The notes: generated by a model from the letters alone, not told the origin. Positions 7,720 to 16,349 are shown, counted from the first letter of the stretch. The stretch: DNA of 64,000 bases from Hyphomicrobiales bacterium (GCA_011087605.1 JAALLE010000005.1:1-64000), one strand, 5' to 3'. Numbers and translations are program-made.

Positions 7720-8853
7720 ATGCAAACCGCCCGCATGGAATCTCCATCCCACCCCAGGCAAACGATGCGCGTCAGCGAGCATCGCAGCAAGGATGATATG
7801 ATCATTCTGGCCACCAACCGGTTTTGTGATATTGATACCCATAACCGGTTGTCGCTGGAACAATTTACCGAAGCCTTCAACCTTCTGATTGGTCAGGTTT
7901 CCTCGGCCACTCGCCAAATTATCGCTCGCCGACTGGCGCATAGTACATTTACACCCCGATCGGTGGCGCTTTACCTGGCGATGGAGCCAATCAGTGTGGC
8001 AATGCCGATTCTGGCACATTCGCAGGCTTTGGGTCAGCTGGATTTACTGCGGCTGGTAGATCGGCTGGACATCGAATATGCCCGCGCGGTAGCAACTCGT
8101 CTGGATGTCGGCCCGAGCCTGATGCAGCACCTCAAAAACCTTGATGATGATGAAGTTCAGATTGCGCTGGAAGACAATGATGCCCTGATGGGCAATCTGG
8201 AAACCCGCAGCGCTGACGCGCTGTTTGTTGAAATCAAGGCCAGAGAAAACCAGGACGAGACAGCATCTCAAACCGAGCTGGAAGATGCCGGAAGAGAAAC
8301 CCGGCCAATTGCCAAAGCGCCTCCCTCCCTTGCACCACTCAACGCGGCCGAACATGCTCTGCTCGCCGCCGCCGATCGCGGCAGAAACATAAAAATGCCA
8401 CCCATGGCGAAGCCCATGGAGAATGATTTTGATTTCGGCAAGGCCTTTGAAAAGGCGGCCCGTGCCCGCTCTCACCAGGGCATGGCAGTGTTGATGCAAA
8501 AGCGTTTTAACCTGGCCCTGGCAACCGCCCACCAGATATTGCAGGACAAGACGGGCGATACGCTTGCAGTCCTGTTGAATGCCGCAGAGGTGGATCCTGC
8601 TCTGGCCAACCGCATTCAGATGCTGACACACGCAAATATTGGTCTGTCTGCACACAATGCACGCAGGGCGCTCAACTTCTATGCGCGATTGAACAGCGAA
8701 TCGAGCCGTGCCGCGGTGGAACAGTGGCCAAAGGCCGAAGATCCGCAAATTCGCCACGAGCCTCAGCTGGAAAGTGGTCGCGAGAGGCGCGAAGACATCA
8801 GCACCAGCAAGACGCAACAGAGCGCACAACCATCGATACAAGCCACCGGTTAG
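7720..8853 (+). CDS. DUF2336 domain protein
   Basis: 377 residues from ATG 7720. ATG 7798 is an alternative start, because AAGGA lies just before it and the first 26 residues are polar and unconserved-looking. The N-terminal two thirds are helical and leucine-rich with HEAT-like pairs (SSATRQIIARRLAHS, SVALYLAMEP, ALGQLDLLRLVDRLDIEYARAVATR), as in DUF2336 proteins of alphaproteobacteria. The middle is charged and probably flexible. Function unknown; a scaffold or regulatory role is a guess. Convergent with DUF1491, 35 bp apart. Confidence 0.75.
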   Translation: MQTARMESPSHPRQTMRVSEHRSKDDMIILATNRFCDIDTHNRLSLEQFTEAFNLLIGQVSSATRQIIARRLAHSTFTPRSVALYLAMEPISVAMPILAHSQALGQLDLLRLVDRLDIEYARAVATRLDVGPSLMQHLKNLDDDEVQIALEDNDALMGNLETRSADALFVEIKARENQDETASQTELEDAGRETRPIAKAPPSLAPLNAAEHALLAAADRGRNIKMPPMAKPMENDFDFGKAFEKAARARSHQGMAVLMQKRFNLALATAHQILQDKTGDTLAVLLNAAEVDPALANRIQMLTHANIGLSAHNARRALNFYARLNSESSRAAVEQWPKAEDPQIRHEPQLESGRERREDISTSKTQQSAQPSIQATG

Positions 8854-8888
8854 CTCGCTTGTTGTCGTCCTTGCATAAACACCTGTAA

Positions 8889-9227
8889 TCAGGATTCTGG
8901 CAGAAAACTCCTGCCTTGCTTGTCTTCGATCTCCACGACCCAGATATCGGGATCAAATGAGCGTTCCCGGGCAATCTTTTGATCAATGTCAGAGGAAGCA
9001 GCGTCGCTCAACAGGCATTCAAATTGCCGTTCCTGAGGACCGGTTGACCCGTAATCCGCCTGTGGGGCTGGTCCAATAAGTGTATTGGCACCCTGCAAAT
9101 TGTTGACGATTAGGAAAATTGCCCCGGCCTCGGCGGCGCCCTTGTGGATGACGGTGGCAAATGCGCCATCCAACTGGCATCGGCGGATCAACGCCGACAC
9201 CCAAAATTCTGAAGTAACCCGCATCAA
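8889..9227 (-). CDS. DUF1491 family protein
   Basis: 112 residues matching DUF1491: EFWVSALIRRCQLDGAFAT, then KGAAEAGAIFLIV, and the family signature ARERSFDPDIWVVEIEDKQGR near the C-terminus. The family is restricted to alphaproteobacteria and has no known function. It is the last gene of a leftward unit with the peptidoglycan-binding protein (12 bp upstream) and the sensor kinase. That layout suggests a link to the cell envelope or cell cycle, by inference only. Confidence 0.85.
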   Translation of the reverse strand: MMRVTSEFWVSALIRRCQLDGAFATVIHKGAAEAGAIFLIVNNLQGANTLIGPAPQADYGSTGPQERQFECLLSDAASSDIDQKIARERSFDPDIWVVEIEDKQGRSFLPES

Positions 9228-9239
9228 TGCACGACGGTT

Positions 9240-10019
9240 CTAGCCCTGGACATAGGCACCAATGTCACGCAATTTGTCGAGGACCACATCGGACGGTTCG
9301 CCGGTGATCTTCATGCCGTAGTCGAGCTGAAAGCGCTGGATGGCAGTGGCGGTTTGCTGGCCCATCTGGCCATCGACAATCAGATCATCATACCCATATG
9401 CCCGCAGTCCCGCCTGAATACGGGCGACAAGGCCATCGAGCGCGTCTACAGGATCAGGGGCAGAAACTTTGACCGTTTTGATTTTGGTGACATTCTCGAC
9501 CACCTGGTTGGTTGATGGCACGGGCACTTCCTGAGGCCGTGACGAAGCCGACATCAAAACCTGTGTCAGCAAACGCAGACTGACTTTGCCGTCCTGCGCC
9601 AGGCTGTGGTCTTTCTGGAACTCTTCGATCGCGCCCTTGGTGCGTGACCCGTAGAGACCATCCAGTTTACCGCCATAGTATCCGCGCACGGAAAGCGCCG
9701 TTTGAACCTCTCTCAGCAATTCCCCTGACTGCTCTTCACTAAGTGTTTGAGTGGCGACACGTCTTACCTTTACCGGGGTTTGAGCCTTTGACAAATTGCT
9801 CAACTGGGTCAGCGCGGGATTGTCCAACGTGCGTGTTGCAAACAAGGGTGCAGGATGTTTACCCGGCTGATACCAAATGGCGTTCACGCAAATTGCACCC
9901 ATCACAGCAACAGACAACGCAGCTGCCCCGCACAATCGCGGATGGAGCATAAAAGCATCAACGATCTGAAAAATACGAGAGGGTTTCTGGATGAGACGTT
10001 CAGGCCGATACGCGTGCAT
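9240..10019 (-). CDS. Membrane-anchored peptidoglycan-binding protein
   Basis: 259 residues: a short cytoplasmic N-terminus, one membrane helix (about 30-50, LCGAAALSVAVMGAICVNAI) and a periplasmic part with two PG_binding_1 repeats. The repeats are near residues 110-160 (VRGYYGGKLDGLYGSRTKGAIEEF) and 205-255 (YGYDDLIVDGQMGQQTATAIQRF). It likely binds cell-wall peptides. Its ATG lies 20 bp inside the end of the kinase gene, so the two are translationally coupled. A sensor or spatial role with the kinase is an inference. Confidence 0.85.
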   Translation of the reverse strand: MHAYRPERLIQKPSRIFQIVDAFMLHPRLCGAAALSVAVMGAICVNAIWYQPGKHPAPLFATRTLDNPALTQLSNLSKAQTPVKVRRVATQTLSEEQSGELLREVQTALSVRGYYGGKLDGLYGSRTKGAIEEFQKDHSLAQDGKVSLRLLTQVLMSASSRPQEVPVPSTNQVVENVTKIKTVKVSAPDPVDALDGLVARIQAGLRAYGYDDLIVDGQMGQQTATAIQRFQLDYGMKITGEPSDVVLDKLRDIGAYVQG

Positions 10020-11850
10020 GACGAACTCCTTTGCTGGCGATGGGGGTTACTGGGGGGGATTTGGTGGTAGGTTTTGAGCCCGGGCTCAGATGAACCAATT
10101 GGCTCGCGTGATCTGTCGGCACCGGTTTGGAGGCCAAAGAGGCAAGCGGCAAAATTACCGTGACGACGGTGCCGGCACCCTCTTTACTCTTGATATCGAA
10201 CTCTCCGCCGTGCAGAGCCACCAGTCCTTTGACGACTGAAAGGCCTATGCCGCTGCCTTCGAATTTTCTCTGGTGACCGGAATCGGCCTGAATGAATGGC
10301 TGGCCAATTCGCGACAGGAAGTCCTGGTCAATCCCAATGCCTTCATCCTTCAGACGAATGCGCAGTGACCGGCCGAATTGCTTGGCGCTGAGCACCACAT
10401 TGCCGCCTTCAGGTGTAAACTTGATTGCATTTGAAAGCAGGTTGATCAGTATTTGCTGACAGGCCCGCTTGTCGGCGCTGATATCCGGCAGCGAGTCGCC
10501 GATCTTGCAGGCAACATTCACGCCGCCCTTCAGCGCCATGGGCTGTAACATGGCGATGGTCGCATCGGCGATTTCGCGCATCGCAAATGAACTGACGGAA
10601 AGTTCGTACTTGCCGGCTTCAATCCGTGACATGTCGAGCATATCATTGACAACATTTAATAAATGGCGCCCGGAGTCTTGAATTAATGACACATATTCGC
10701 GATGTTTTTGATGTGGCAAGCGACCAAATAATTCCTGATCAAGGATATCGGAAAAGCCGATGATGGCATTGAGCGGGGTGCGCAATTCATGGCTCATCGT
10801 CGCCAGAAAATGGCGCTGTGCATCGTTCAGCTCGCTGGCGGCGGCGTGGGCTTGTAACAGTTCCTCTTCCAACGCTTTCAAGCCGGACACATCGCGCATC
10901 GTGCAGATTGCTTCGGTCGAGCCGCCATCGTCGCTGCGCGCGGAGCGGCAACGAATTTCGATCTGCTTCCACAGAACAGGTTCACTTCCTGAGACGCGAA
11001 CCCGAACATGCTGCAATTGCTCTTTGTCCAGCTGCACGGCATCAGACAGAGCTTTCAACAAGATGACGCGATCCTGAATATGCACCCGGTTGAGCAGTCC
11101 GGATTCCAGAAGGTCCTTGCTGCTCACACCGAGCAATTCGCGCGCCGCGGGTGTTGCAAAAAGCGTCGAACCATCAACACCGTGACGGGTGATCAACTCG
11201 TTCGAATGGCGGGAAAACAATTCCACCCGCCTGGATTCGCGTGACAGATCCCGAGCATTGGATGAAAATCGGTTCTGGATTCGCACCGCTGCCAACAGTG
11301 CATAAGCAACCCCCGGGATGGCGAGCAACTGCATGGAACCAAATTGATCAACGAGGCTGGTTGAATAGGGCAGCTTTGCTGCAATCGATGTAGCCCCCCA
11401 AATCCCGACTACAGCGATAATCGACAAGGCGATGCCCAACCTGACCGGCGACTTGCAACGCCACAACACAGCTTCCAGCGGCAAAATGGCCAACAGGATG
11501 ATCAAAGGTGAATGCAGCGCACCGGTGGCGCCAATCAGCGCTGACAAAAAGATGGTCACGAAAAACAGTGTCGCCCGTTTACCCAATTCCAACTTGCCGG
11601 TGCGGGACACCAAAACCGCCAGCAAAACGGGGGAGGCCAACAAACTCAAAACAAACACATCAATCCCGCTGAACTTGTCGTTGAGGGCCAATGCAGCTGG
11701 TATGAGTGACAAACCAATCATCCCGGCAACAACATTGCGTTTAATGAAGTGGGCATGTTCCTTGAACTCCTCACAACCGGACGGAACCGAGGCATGAACC
11801 CAGGGGGCCGTCATGTCATGCAATGACAAATTCGGAAACGAGAGACGCAA
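10000..11850 (-). CDS. Membrane sensor histidine kinase, DivJ/PleC-like
   Basis: 616 residues. Several membrane helices lie at about 38-185, a PAS-like domain at about 200-315, and HisKA at about 330-410 with the phospho-acceptor motif ATMSHELRTPLNAIIGFSD. The HATPase follows with NLLSNAIKFTPEGG, DEGIGI and GSGIGLSVVKGL. There is no receiver domain. The text LFGRLPHQKHREYVSLI after the H-box is typical of DivJ/PleC/PdhS kinases that act on DivK. A tail of about 40 residues follows the catalytic core. GAGGAA precedes the ATG. Coupled to the peptidoglycan-binding gene. Probable DivJ homologue by family and context, not proven. Confidence 0.8.
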   Translation of the reverse strand: MRLSFPNLSLHDMTAPWVHASVPSGCEEFKEHAHFIKRNVVAGMIGLSLIPAALALNDKFSGIDVFVLSLLASPVLLAVLVSRTGKLELGKRATLFFVTIFLSALIGATGALHSPLIILLAILPLEAVLWRCKSPVRLGIALSIIAVVGIWGATSIAAKLPYSTSLVDQFGSMQLLAIPGVAYALLAAVRIQNRFSSNARDLSRESRRVELFSRHSNELITRHGVDGSTLFATPAARELLGVSSKDLLESGLLNRVHIQDRVILLKALSDAVQLDKEQLQHVRVRVSGSEPVLWKQIEIRCRSARSDDGGSTEAICTMRDVSGLKALEEELLQAHAAASELNDAQRHFLATMSHELRTPLNAIIGFSDILDQELFGRLPHQKHREYVSLIQDSGRHLLNVVNDMLDMSRIEAGKYELSVSSFAMREIADATIAMLQPMALKGGVNVACKIGDSLPDISADKRACQQILINLLSNAIKFTPEGGNVVLSAKQFGRSLRIRLKDEGIGIDQDFLSRIGQPFIQADSGHQRKFEGSGIGLSVVKGLVALHGGEFDIKSKEGAGTVVTVILPLASLASKPVPTDHASQLVHLSPGSKPTTKSPPVTPIASKGVRHARVSA

Positions 11851-12199
11851 TACAATTCCTCGATATATGGACGTGACGCACTAAACTTGACTGCACTGTC
11901 GCACAGGGGATTTAACGGAAAACTAAACATGACGAACTCAGCTGACTTTTTGCGTAAAAAACCGCTGGATCCGCTCTTTGTTTGAACAAGTTTGGTGAAT
12001 AAAAGCTTTCATTCGGCTGTGCGGGGGGCAAGTTTGCCAACAATGGCCGAAAAAAGGCCTGCATTTGTTGCCAATTGCTTAAGCTGATGGCTAAATTTGA
12101 GCCAATTTAAAAAACCAATCTGAATAATCCGGCGCACCGATTGCAGGCAGGCCAAAGAGACCCTAACTAAGGCAAAATCGTTTGCCGGAAATTGCGACT
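11851..12199. promoter_or_regulatory. Divergent kinase / sufE control region
   Basis: 349 bp without a gene. It holds a CtrA-box-like sequence TTAA-N7-CTAA at 11912-11926, about 60 bp before the kinase start. Two dyads share GGCAA/TTGCC arms: 12027-12038, and 12171-12186 just before sufE. Promoters for both genes must lie here. The CtrA site has one mismatch to TTAA-N7-TTAA and could be chance. Confidence 0.4.
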
Positions 12200-12634
12200 A
12201 TGGACCGCCCTCTTTCTCTCGACGTTAATATTGACGAGATCATTGAAAATTTCTCTTTCCTTGATGATTGGGAAGACCGCTACGGGTATCTCATCGAATT
12301 GGGCAATGCTCTAACACCCGTTGCGCAAGATGAGATGAATGACGCCACCAAGGTCCAAGGCTGTGTCAGCCAGGTCTGGCTGATCAGTCACTATGACGGT
12401 GGCAAGCTTTATTTTCGCGGCGCCTCCGACGCGCATATCGTGCGCGGACTGGTGGCTATTGCGCTTTCGATCTTTTCGGGCAAGACCCCGCAGGAGATTT
12501 TCCAACACGACGAACAGCAGGTTTTTCGGACGATCGGTCTGGCCGAACATCTCACCCCGCAGAGATCAAATGGCTTGAAATCGCTGGTTGGTAAAATCAA
12601 GGCCACCGCCGAAGCTGCTCTGGCCCGCAGTTAG
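12200..12634 (+). CDS. sufE: SufE family sulfur-acceptor protein
   Basis: 144 residues of the SufE fold. SufE accepts sulfane sulfur from cysteine desulfurase SufS and passes it to Fe-S assembly. The acceptor cysteine lies in ATKVQGCVSQVWLI, the family signature, followed by GASDAHIVRGLVAIALSIFSG. ATG 12200 (MDRPLSL) is chosen; an in-frame TTG at 12182 would add six residues. No suf genes are nearby, as is common for stand-alone sufE in Rhizobiales. Its stop overlaps the stop of the convergent DUF6456 gene by four bases. Confidence 0.88.
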   Translation: MDRPLSLDVNIDEIIENFSFLDDWEDRYGYLIELGNALTPVAQDEMNDATKVQGCVSQVWLISHYDGGKLYFRGASDAHIVRGLVAIALSIFSGKTPQEIFQHDEQQVFRTIGLAEHLTPQRSNGLKSLVGKIKATAEAALARS

Positions 12635-13440
12635 GGCCGATCTTCGGACCGTCCGGGATTGGTACCATAGAATTGCGCCAGCAATCCCAACCCGGTTCGC
12701 AGCATCAATTTGGCTGATCGTGGTGGCCAGTTCAGTTCGCGCTCAACCATCTGCAATCCTTTCAGATAGCAACACACATCCGTCAGCACATTGGCAAGAT
12801 CCGGGCCGACATATTTGAGCGCTCCATTATATCTGTCCCGCGCGTCCAGCGCTGCATCCGACAGTTCCACACGCCCGCCGCTTCCGCAGGATTTGTGAAC
12901 TGCCAAGGCCGGTGTTCGCCAGTTGGATGTTACCGATGTCGCCAATTGCGCACGCGTGAAATCCCCGCGCAACAATTCCCCGGCCTGGAACTGGGCTTCG
13001 TTCAGCCACGGCTGGCCATCCTTTCCGGTGCGGTCGCGCAAGCGCGCCAATGGGGATTCATTTTGATTGCGCGACACCTTTTGCCGTGCCCCGGCAATCA
13101 CGATATTTTCTTCAATTAATTCGCGGTGTTGGTTTTGAAATTCACCCGCTGGGCCCGTCAGCGATTGAGTGCGTTTGAACCGGCTAAATCCTGCTTGTGT
13201 GAGGCTGCATGATTGATCAGATACCGTAATCAGGTCTTCTCGCAACATTCCGGTCAAAGTCGCTTCAGTTGTAACAATTTTCAACCTGGGCAGCGTTGCG
13301 TGGACCATCAAAAGTCGACCTTCGCATTGATCGCCAAAGCCACTGAAGTTGGCCTTGCGAGCAGTTACCATGAATTTCAACAGGCGCAGTTCCTGTTTGA
13401 CCTGCAGCGATTTCTCCTTACTCACCTTCATTTCCATCAA
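12631..13440 (-). CDS. DUF6456 domain protein
   Basis: 269 residues, or one fewer from the adjacent ATG at 13437. The C-terminal 150 residues fit DUF6456: NQNESPLARLRDRTGKDGQPWLNEAQFQAGELLRGDF in pieces, then LSDAALDARDRYNGALKYVGPDLANVLTDVCC. This C-terminal domain is common in Rhizobiales, often beside an HTH protein, as here. Function unknown; DNA-related regulation is inferred from the neighbour. It starts inside the stop of the HTH gene, so the two are cotranscribed leftwards. Confidence 0.8.
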   Translation of the reverse strand: MMEMKVSKEKSLQVKQELRLLKFMVTARKANFSGFGDQCEGRLLMVHATLPRLKIVTTEATLTGMLREDLITVSDQSCSLTQAGFSRFKRTQSLTGPAGEFQNQHRELIEENIVIAGARQKVSRNQNESPLARLRDRTGKDGQPWLNEAQFQAGELLRGDFTRAQLATSVTSNWRTPALAVHKSCGSGGRVELSDAALDARDRYNGALKYVGPDLANVLTDVCCYLKGLQMVERELNWPPRSAKLMLRTGLGLLAQFYGTNPGRSEDRP

Positions 13441-14018
13441 GCACTTTTAGATGATTTATTGTCGGCAATTGAGGTGGCGTCGCGATATTCAATCAAGCGA
13501 CGCTGCGCTCGTTTGCGCGGTTTTTCCGCACACAAAGCAACAGCATTGCGGGCTTCCACCAAAAGTGATTCAAGCTGCTCGATCATGACATCAAAGGCCA
13601 TATCGTCGCGCTTGTCCTCCACCAACGCGCAGGCGTAGGAAACCGTGGTTCGGTCGCGGCGAAAGTGCAGCCCGATTTCGGTCAACATCAAACTGAAAGT
13701 CGTGTGGCACAAATACATGGCGATCTGCCGGGCCAGAGCCACCTCCGCGCCGCATCGCGTTCGCGCCTGAAAGCTGTCGAGAGGTATATCGAGAGCCAAT
13801 GCAACCGTTTTCTCACAAAGGCTGCACAGGGAATCGCGAAAGAGGTGGGCACGCGCAAACTCGATAATCGGTGAACACTTATCATCAAATGAAACAGCAT
13901 CTGGGGGCCTGCCCTGCCCGACTTCATCAGTTTCAGGCGTTTTGTCAGGCTTTTCCCCGCGACCACCAAGCCCGCACAAGCTCAGTCGCGCCTCCTGACC
14001 CTTTTGAATGCGATGCAA
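13437..14018 (-). CDS. HTH protein with DnaA C-terminal-like domain
   Basis: 193 residues in the open reading from TTG 14018. The core (about 80-150) reads ARQIAMYLCHTTFSLMLTEIGLHFRRDRTTVSYACALVEDKRDD, given here in general terms. It resembles the DnaA domain-IV helix-turn-helix used by small rhizobial HTH proteins next to DUF6456. TTG 14018 has no good ribosome site. A strong one (AAGGGAG) precedes an ATG at 14077 in another frame, which stops after 31 codons. Adding one A to the A6 run at 14062-14067 would join that ATG to this frame. The 5' end is therefore probably frameshifted or mis-sequenced. Confidence 0.7.
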   Translation of the reverse strand: MHRIQKGQEARLSLCGLGGRGEKPDKTPETDEVGQGRPPDAVSFDDKCSPIIEFARAHLFRDSLCSLCEKTVALALDIPLDSFQARTRCGAEVALARQIAMYLCHTTFSLMLTEIGLHFRRDRTTVSYACALVEDKRDDMAFDVMIEQLESLLVEARNAVALCAEKPRKRAQRRLIEYRDATSIADNKSSKSA

Positions 14019-14287
14019 TTGTTCATCCAGATCGCAGCGAAACGCTGTCGAATGGGTCGTATTTTTTGATTCCTCATGGACGCAGGCTCCCTTTATCAGA
14101 TATTAGGACTATATTCCTAAAATCTGAAGCGGGGATAAATAAGTATCATTTTCTGCATTCACAGCTTTATACGTCGAGCCTGTTCTCGTCGACCAGGCAA
14201 AATCACCGTTTCTATCTGAACGTGAGTGCTTTTATGGCTGCGCCGGAAGCTGCACCCATAGGCGTTCTCAAGAATTGCGTTTCCTAG

Positions 14288-14713
14288 CTATTTGTTGTTC
14301 TGGCGTCGCCCCAGCCCCATTTTTTTGGCTAGTTGCGAGCGCTTCTCGGCATATCCAGGCGCGACCATGGGATAATCCAGCGGCAACCCCCATTTTGCTC
14401 GATACTCTTCCGGTGTCATATTATATCGCGATTTCAAGTGACGTTTCAGTGATTTGAACTGCTGCCCGTCTTCCAAACAAATAATATAGTCATGACTGAC
14501 CGATTTTTTTATCGGAACCGGAGGTTTGTGCATTGATTGTGGTTCACCTGTACCTGCGCTCTCCAAACCTGCCAACGTGCCGTAGACACTCTCAATGACC
14601 ATATGAATTTCTGATACGGGGATCGGATTTTTATTTAAGAATGCACAGACCAAATCGGTAGTATATTCCAATAACAATGCTTCGTTTTTGTCTAAACTTT
14701 CTATGGCCACCAT
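14288..14713 (-). CDS. mucR: MucR/Ros family transcriptional regulator
   Basis: 141 residues from ATG 14713, which has AAGAAGG 9 nt upstream; ATG 14752 is a longer alternative. The C-terminal half is the Ros/MucR zinc-finger domain: DYIICLEDGQQFKSLKRHL, then RYNMTPEEYRAKWGLP and the basic tail APGYAEKRSQLAKKMGLGRR. MucR proteins bind AT-rich DNA, often near their own promoter, and act as H-NS-like silencers of envelope and cell-cycle genes in Rhizobiales. The upstream region is AT-rich, which suits autoregulation. Confidence 0.9.
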   Translation of the reverse strand: MVAIESLDKNEALLLEYTTDLVCAFLNKNPIPVSEIHMVIESVYGTLAGLESAGTGEPQSMHKPPVPIKKSVSHDYIICLEDGQQFKSLKRHLKSRYNMTPEEYRAKWGLPLDYPMVAPGYAEKRSQLAKKMGLGRRQNNK

Positions 14714-15100
14714 TAGTATTCGCCTTCTTGTTGAATTCTTATCAATATTCATTCAAGCGGCGACATACAGGACTCTCAATTTTAGAGGCGGCCAGTATTT
14801 TTCTAAAGCAAGATTAATACTAGTGTTTTTCTATGAACTGTCAAATTATATTGTGTCCTATAAATGGACATTATTTTCTTACTTAAAGTTGTGCAAACTT
14901 AACCTACTGCACTATTGGTTGCATTTTCACTCGATTGGCTTTGCCTATTCCCCAGAACGTCCCGGATTTTGCTGCTTCATAAAACTGTGTGTGTCGTGTT
15001 GCTCGACTATTGTACTGGTCCCGGTTTACCGTCCATAAATGTGGTGCGGCGACGTCCCTGTTGATGTTGCATGAAACCAGCACACTGGGAGTGGGTGCCA
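14714..15100. promoter_or_regulatory. AT-rich mucR / mrp divergent region
   Basis: 387 bp without a supported gene between divergent mucR and the mrp operon. Much of it (about 14740-14940) is AT-rich and suited to MucR binding. A perfect dyad TGTCC-tataaat-GGACA lies at 14854-14870. Promoters for both directions should lie here; I cannot assign -35/-10 elements with confidence. Confidence 0.45.
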
Positions 15101-15595
15101 ATGATGCGAGCTATTGTACAGATCCTGGGTCTGTTCGCTTTGTGGCTCGTCATGTCCGGTGTTTATCAGCCACTGATCATCATCTTCGGTGCCATATCAT
15201 CAATTCTGTGCGTTTGGATCATTTCACGGCTGGGACTGGTTGATGACAAGGCGATATTACAGCGTTTTCGTTTCTTCGCTGGTCTGCGCTATTTGTTTTG
15301 GCTGACAGTTGAAATTGGCAAGGCCGATTGGGCGGTCTCGAAAGTCATTCTGGCGACCGTCATGCCCAAACAACAGCGGCTGATAGGAGTTCCGGCGCGA
15401 CAAAAGTCCGACATTGCAAAAGTGTTGTTTGCAAACTCCATAACTATAACTCCCGGCACAGTAACCGTGGAAACAGAAGCCGATCATCTGATTGTACATG
15501 CGCTGACCGACGAGGCGGCTGACATGGCTGGATTGGAAGACATGGGAGCCAGAGTGTGCGATCTGGAGCACCCGGAAAGACGTGAGGCGTCGTAA
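15101..15595 (+). CDS. mrpE: Cation/H+ antiporter subunit E (MrpE/MnhE)
   Basis: 164 residues of the MnhE family. Two or three N-terminal membrane helices (LFALWLVMSGVYQPLIIIFGAISSILCVWII) are followed by a soluble tail with ANSITITPGTVTVE, the family hallmark. It is part of the membrane complex that exchanges monovalent cations for protons. ATG 15101 (MMRAIVQ) is preferred over ATG 15071, with GGGAG about 9 nt upstream. First gene of a nine-gene operon with mostly overlapping or abutting reading frames. The next gene starts 2 bp after this stop. Confidence 0.88.
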   Translation: MMRAIVQILGLFALWLVMSGVYQPLIIIFGAISSILCVWIISRLGLVDDKAILQRFRFFAGLRYLFWLTVEIGKADWAVSKVILATVMPKQQRLIGVPARQKSDIAKVLFANSITITPGTVTVETEADHLIVHALTDEAADMAGLEDMGARVCDLEHPERREAS

Positions 15596-15597
15596 TC

Positions 15598-15909
15598 ATG
15601 TTTTCCTTCATCAGCATCCTGATATTTCTTTGCATGGCCGTCTTGATGGTCCGCCTGTTTGCCGGACCAACCCTCTATGACCGAGTTCTTGCCCTCAATA
15701 CATTTGGCAGTTGCACCGTTTTGTTGATTGGTACGGTTGGCTTTTTGGCCGGTCGCCCGGATTTTCTCGATATTGCGCTGCTATATGCATTGATCAACTT
15801 CGTCGGCACGATCGCAGTGTTGAAGTTCTTCAGATACCGTCGATTGGGGGATGCGGCCGAAGGCGCAGAATCCATCATGGCGCCCGAGCCTGAGGAGCCA
15901 GCAAAATAA
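15598..15909 (+). CDS. mrpF: Cation/H+ antiporter subunit F (MrpF)
   Basis: 103 residues, three membrane helices with the MrpF signature RLFAGPTLYDRVLALNTFG and FLDIALLYALINFVGTIAVLK. A short acidic tail is present. MrpF is a small membrane subunit of the Mrp complex near the cation path. Its stop overlaps the mrpG start by one base (TAATG), so translation is coupled. Confidence 0.9.
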   Translation: MFSFISILIFLCMAVLMVRLFAGPTLYDRVLALNTFGSCTVLLIGTVGFLAGRPDFLDIALLYALINFVGTIAVLKFFRYRRLGDAAEGAESIMAPEPEEPAK

Positions 15910-16349
15910 TGATGGTGGTCGTGGTTGATATCCTCTCCTGGGCGAGTTTTATCGTTGGTGGATTCTTTCTGTTCGTTGGCTCGCTGGGCATGGTACGTCT
16001 GGTGGATTTCTGGGCCAGGCTGCACGCCGCCTCAATCATTGATTCAGCCGGTGTTGGACTGATTTTATTGGGCATGATGCTGCAGGGTGGATTGTCGCTG
16101 GTGACTGCCAAACTGGCACTGATCGTGCTGTTTCTCTTCATCACGGGACCTACCGCTTCCCACGCCGTGGCCAATGCCGCGTTCATGTCGGGGTCGCGCC
16201 CGCACGACATGGTTGAAGACGTCACCGCCGAAACTCCGCCTAAAAAGACCCCGAGCAAGTCGAAAAAGACCAAGACCGCATCTGCTGCCAAGGCGCCAAA
16301 AGCCGCGACCGCCGCAAAATCCAGTAAGACAACGAGGAAAAAGTCCTGA
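15909..16349 (+). CDS. mrpG: Cation/H+ antiporter subunit G with Lys/Ala-rich tail
   Basis: 146 residues. The first 100 are a typical MrpG: FFLFVGSLGMVRLVDFWARLHAASIIDSAGVGLILLG, followed by KLALIVLFLFITGPTASHAVANAA. The last 45 residues are an unusual low-complexity Lys/Ala/Thr tail (repeated KSKKTK, AAKAPKAA), absent from ordinary MrpG and likely cytoplasmic. It could contact the membrane surface or a partner. Starts at ATG 15909 or 15912. One-base overlap with the next gene. Confidence 0.88.
   Translation: MMVVVVDILSWASFIVGGFFLFVGSLGMVRLVDFWARLHAASIIDSAGVGLILLGMMLQGGLSLVTAKLALIVLFLFITGPTASHAVANAAFMSGSRPHDMVEDVTAETPPKKTPSKSKKTKTASAAKAPKAATAAKSSKTTRKKS

Noticed and set aside
7545-7796. 83-residue plus-strand frame between the hydrolase and DUF2336 genes
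   Set aside because: No ribosome site, no family likeness, and it overlaps the start of the DUF2336 gene.
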